Part shown: positions 6,437-8,582 of the stretch, piece by piece
Layout of the letters: each line of letters starts with the position of its first letter
How positions within the stretch are numbered: the first letter of the stretch is position 1
Source of the DNA: Limisphaerales bacterium
GTDB lineage: Bacteria; Verrucomicrobiota; Verrucomicrobiia; Limisphaerales; UBA11358
Assembly (NCBI GenBank): GCA_003133815.1
Contig: PKZR01000225.1
Span: 1-8,582 of the forward strand
DNA: 8,582 bases
Direction: 5' to 3'
Notes under the pieces: model-generated
The model's database searches: none
What the model saw: only the letters and a program-made list of their open reading frames with translations
Told to the model about the DNA's origin: nothing
Position numbers and translations under genes: made by a program

Positions 6437-8582
6437 ATGAAAGGCGACACACATTCTCAATCGAACGAACTGGGCAAATGGCCCGCGCATCTCATCGCGC
6501 ACATCAACGTCAAGCTCGCGCTCATCGGCTGCGCGCCTGTCGCCATTAAAAACGACGCGGACTTCGCCGAAATCGTTTCGGCGATGGCTGGGCAGTCGCG
6601 CGAGAAGGACCGGCTGCTCGGGAATTATCTCTGCCCCGCCGACCAGCGGCTTCAGACTTTTCTCTACGACTATTTGCAGGACGTGCCGGTCACAAAACTT
6701 CCGAGCCGCACGTTCACCCTCGACCGGCCCGGTTTGGCGCGCGTTCTTTCGCTGCCGGTTGACCGCGACGATTTTTCCTCCGACATCATCAATTCCTACC
6801 GCGTAGCCAACGGCGTTTTGCATAATCCAAAGAGCGACCGCCGCACGACGCAGGGAATTTTCCACGTCACCCAGGGTGGTCTGCCAATTCCCGACGACAA
6901 GCTCGCCGTGCCGAAAAACGTCTTCGGCAAAATGCTCGCGCTGGCGCTCAATCCGCCGCGCAGTCTCATGCGGCTCCCGTTCACCGCCACGCAGCCGCAG
7001 CCGGCGGAATGTTTCGTCTCCCTGCTGTTGCGCCCAATTGTCTGCCCGGAAGTTCCCGGATTCACCTCCGAGAAAACGATGGAGGTGAGATTTTTCGTTC
7101 CGGGAAATCTCGTGAGTAATTTGGATTTTGTCGAAAGTATTTTTGGAAACGGCGGTGATCCGATTTTGCCGGAAAATGATTCCGCGCTCGATGCGGAACA
7201 TTGGACCGGCCACACCGGTTGCGTCATTCTTGCGCCGCATCTGGTCAAAGCGACGAAAAAATCCGTCGGCCTCCCGCATTTTGACCAGGCTACCGAACGC
7301 CAGAAGCGCGACGGAATGTGCTGGAAAACCGACGACGAGCTTTACAACGGCGGCGGCGCCTTCAAGCTGACCTGCCGCGACGAATCCGGCATCATCATGA
7401 CGCTCATCGCGGACAATTATTACGGCTATTGCAAAAAAGAAGTGAAGACACAGATCAGCTTCGCCGCGAATCTTTTCGGCAATTGCGAGGAGGAGCACGC
7501 GGGCGGCGCGTTGGTTTTTCCCAGTTATGATCTGGGCGAGGAATTCAGCGGCGACGTCCACGTCAAGCGCATGGGCTACTCGTTCACGGACATGGTTTCG
7601 CGGTTCGGCGGCGCGATGAACGTGAAGCCGGACGGTTTCGCGGTTGACAAGGCATTTCCTGAAATCGTCTACGTTCCCGAAATGGCCCACTTCGATTTGC
7701 ACAGCCAGAAAATTTCGTGGAAAAATGCCAGCGGCGAACACAGCATCAAGTTGCAGCCTGACAAAACCTACGTGCGCCCCTCCGGCTACAAGGTGAAAAT
7801 GGAAAAGCCCCCCGGCGCGCACCGGACCTGGCGGCTCGTTGGAACCGTGGCCGAGGGAACGTTTTGCCACAAGCCCAGCACCGTTTCAGGCGGCGGCAAA
7901 TCGGAGATTTCCAAGCCCATCACCGACGCCATTCTGACCGGACCGGTGTTCGTCGCCGATTTTAAGAACGATTTTGACCGCGTGACCGAATTGATCGACC
8001 GCGATTACTCCGGTCGATTTTCGGACAAGACGCGCGCGGACAAGCGCTCCATTTTTGCCGCGGAGCGGTCGCTCGGCTCGGTCATCAAGTTGCTCACGCC
8101 GGACGCGCATGACTACACTCCGGAATACAATTCATGGCTCGCCGGCGTGCCTCAATACGTCAAGGAACTTGTCTTCGTCGTGAAACGTTATTACAAGCCG
8201 GAATGGGGCGGCAACTGGCGCGACCATTTCAGCGTGGACATCATCAACGGCACGCCGGGCAATGAACTGAAATGCGACAACCGCAAGCTCGTGACAACCT
8301 ATTTGCGCGTCGGTTTCGAGGATGATGGCGCGTGGCGGACTTTCGGGCTGCGAAAGGATTTTCATCCATCGGTGAAAATACAGATGGAAGACGACATCAG
8401 CGCCTCCACGCTCGTGCCGCCCGACGCCGTCAAGGATGTCCCGAACGCAGACAAGAATACCGCGCTCAAGTTTGTCAGGAATTGCGAACAACGTTTGTTC
8501 CAGCGGCCCGACGACGCGATTCACCGCGGCTACGACAAGCAGGCCGAATCCGATTTCGCGCAGCCCGACAATTTCTTTTCCA
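6437..8582 (+). CDS. PPi-type phosphoenolpyruvate carboxykinase, C-terminus beyond window
   Basis: 715 codons are visible and the frame is open at the right edge; the family is about 1,100 residues, so about two thirds is seen. The enzyme (EC 4.1.1.38) interconverts PEP, CO2 and phosphate with oxaloacetate and pyrophosphate in the cytoplasm. I assign it by recalled similarity to the Propionibacterium freudenreichii and Entamoeba enzymes. Matching blocks run the whole length: LARVLSLPVDRDDFSSDI (100-117), NGVLHNPKSDRRTTQG (125-140), NLDFVESIFGNGGDP (228-242), HWTGHTGCVILAPHL (255-269), YYGYCKKEVKTQISFAANL (328-346), CHKPSTVSGGGKSEISK (477-493, a glycine-rich loop with Lys488 likely to bind the phosphoryl group), RSLGSVIKLLTP (544-555) and LFQRPDDAIHRGYDKQAE (687-704). 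It is much longer than ATP- or GTP-dependent PEPCK and lacks their usual layout. The start is the only ATG between an upstream in-frame stop and the conserved region. It is transcribed divergently from the ATP-grasp operon. Confidence 0.88.
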   Translation, partial: MKGDTHSQSNELGKWPAHLIAHINVKLALIGCAPVAIKNDADFAEIVSAMAGQSREKDRLLGNYLCPADQRLQTFLYDYLQDVPVTKLPSRTFTLDRPGLARVLSLPVDRDDFSSDIINSYRVANGVLHNPKSDRRTTQGIFHVTQGGLPIPDDKLAVPKNVFGKMLALALNPPRSLMRLPFTATQPQPAECFVSLLLRPIVCPEVPGFTSEKTMEVRFFVPGNLVSNLDFVESIFGNGGDPILPENDSALDAEHWTGHTGCVILAPHLVKATKKSVGLPHFDQATERQKRDGMCWKTDDELYNGGGAFKLTCRDESGIIMTLIADNYYGYCKKEVKTQISFAANLFGNCEEEHAGGALVFPSYDLGEEFSGDVHVKRMGYSFTDMVSRFGGAMNVKPDGFAVDKAFPEIVYVPEMAHFDLHSQKISWKNASGEHSIKLQPDKTYVRPSGYKVKMEKPPGAHRTWRLVGTVAEGTFCHKPSTVSGGGKSEISKPITDAILTGPVFVADFKNDFDRVTELIDRDYSGRFSDKTRADKRSIFAAERSLGSVIKLLTPDAHDYTPEYNSWLAGVPQYVKELVFVVKRYYKPEWGGNWRDHFSVDIINGTPGNELKCDNRKLVTTYLRVGFEDDGAWRTFGLRKDFHPSVKIQMEDDISASTLVPPDAVKDVPNADKNTALKFVRNCEQRLFQRPDDAIHRGYDKQAESDFAQPDNFFS

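Noticed and set aside
6278..7870. Open frame of 530 codons on the minus strand
   Set aside because: It lies antisense to the PPi-PEPCK gene, which has clear family motifs across the same interval. Its translation is rich in Arg/Ala/Val/His with no recognisable domain, typical of a GC-rich shadow frame.

Overview
The window is a coding-dense stretch of a bacterial chromosome. It has no RNA genes, insertion sequences, CRISPR arrays or phage genes that I can see. The protein families and their divergence suggest an uncultured Gram-negative lineage, perhaps Verrucomicrobiota. That placement is a low-confidence inference; no marker gene is present.

Minus strand, 6112 down to 1: an operon-like run of four genes in the order ATP-grasp, alpha-E, phosphofructokinase, transglutaminase. 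(a) A complete circularly permuted ATP-grasp protein of the DUF404/DUF407 type (4676-6112). (b) A complete alpha-E (DUF403) helical protein (3533-4570). (c) A complete 6-phosphofructokinase (2142-3536) whose ATG overlaps the alpha-E stop by 4 bases. (d) A large transglutaminase-like/DUF2126 protein (1-2129) that starts 12 bases after the phosphofructokinase stop and runs off the left edge. ATP-grasp, alpha-E and transglutaminase genes are a known conserved association. Comparative genomics predicts that it makes or ligates peptide-like bonds, but the product is not established. The glycolytic phosphofructokinase inside the set is the unexpected member.

The only intergenic gap in the operon, 4571-4675, is filled by a tandem GAATCGTT-like repeat and nested inverted repeats.

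A 324-base divergent intergenic region (6113-6436) separates the operon from a plus-strand gene that starts at 6437 and is still open at the right edge. Its 715 visible residues match pyrophosphate-type phosphoenolpyruvate carboxykinase (PPi-PEPCK), a family unrelated in overall sequence length to the ATP and GTP enzymes. The divergent region holds a 9-bp inverted repeat and an 8-bp direct repeat, which are candidate regulator sites, but no convincing sigma-70 promoter.

Taken together, the window puts two enzymes of the glycolysis/gluconeogenesis control points (fructose-6-phosphate phosphorylation and the PEP/oxaloacetate step) next to, and partly inside, a predicted peptide-ligation operon. 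Whether the phosphofructokinase uses ATP or PPi cannot be settled from sequence: it has the Gly of ATP enzymes at one donor position and the Lys found in PPi and plant/trypanosome-type enzymes at the other.
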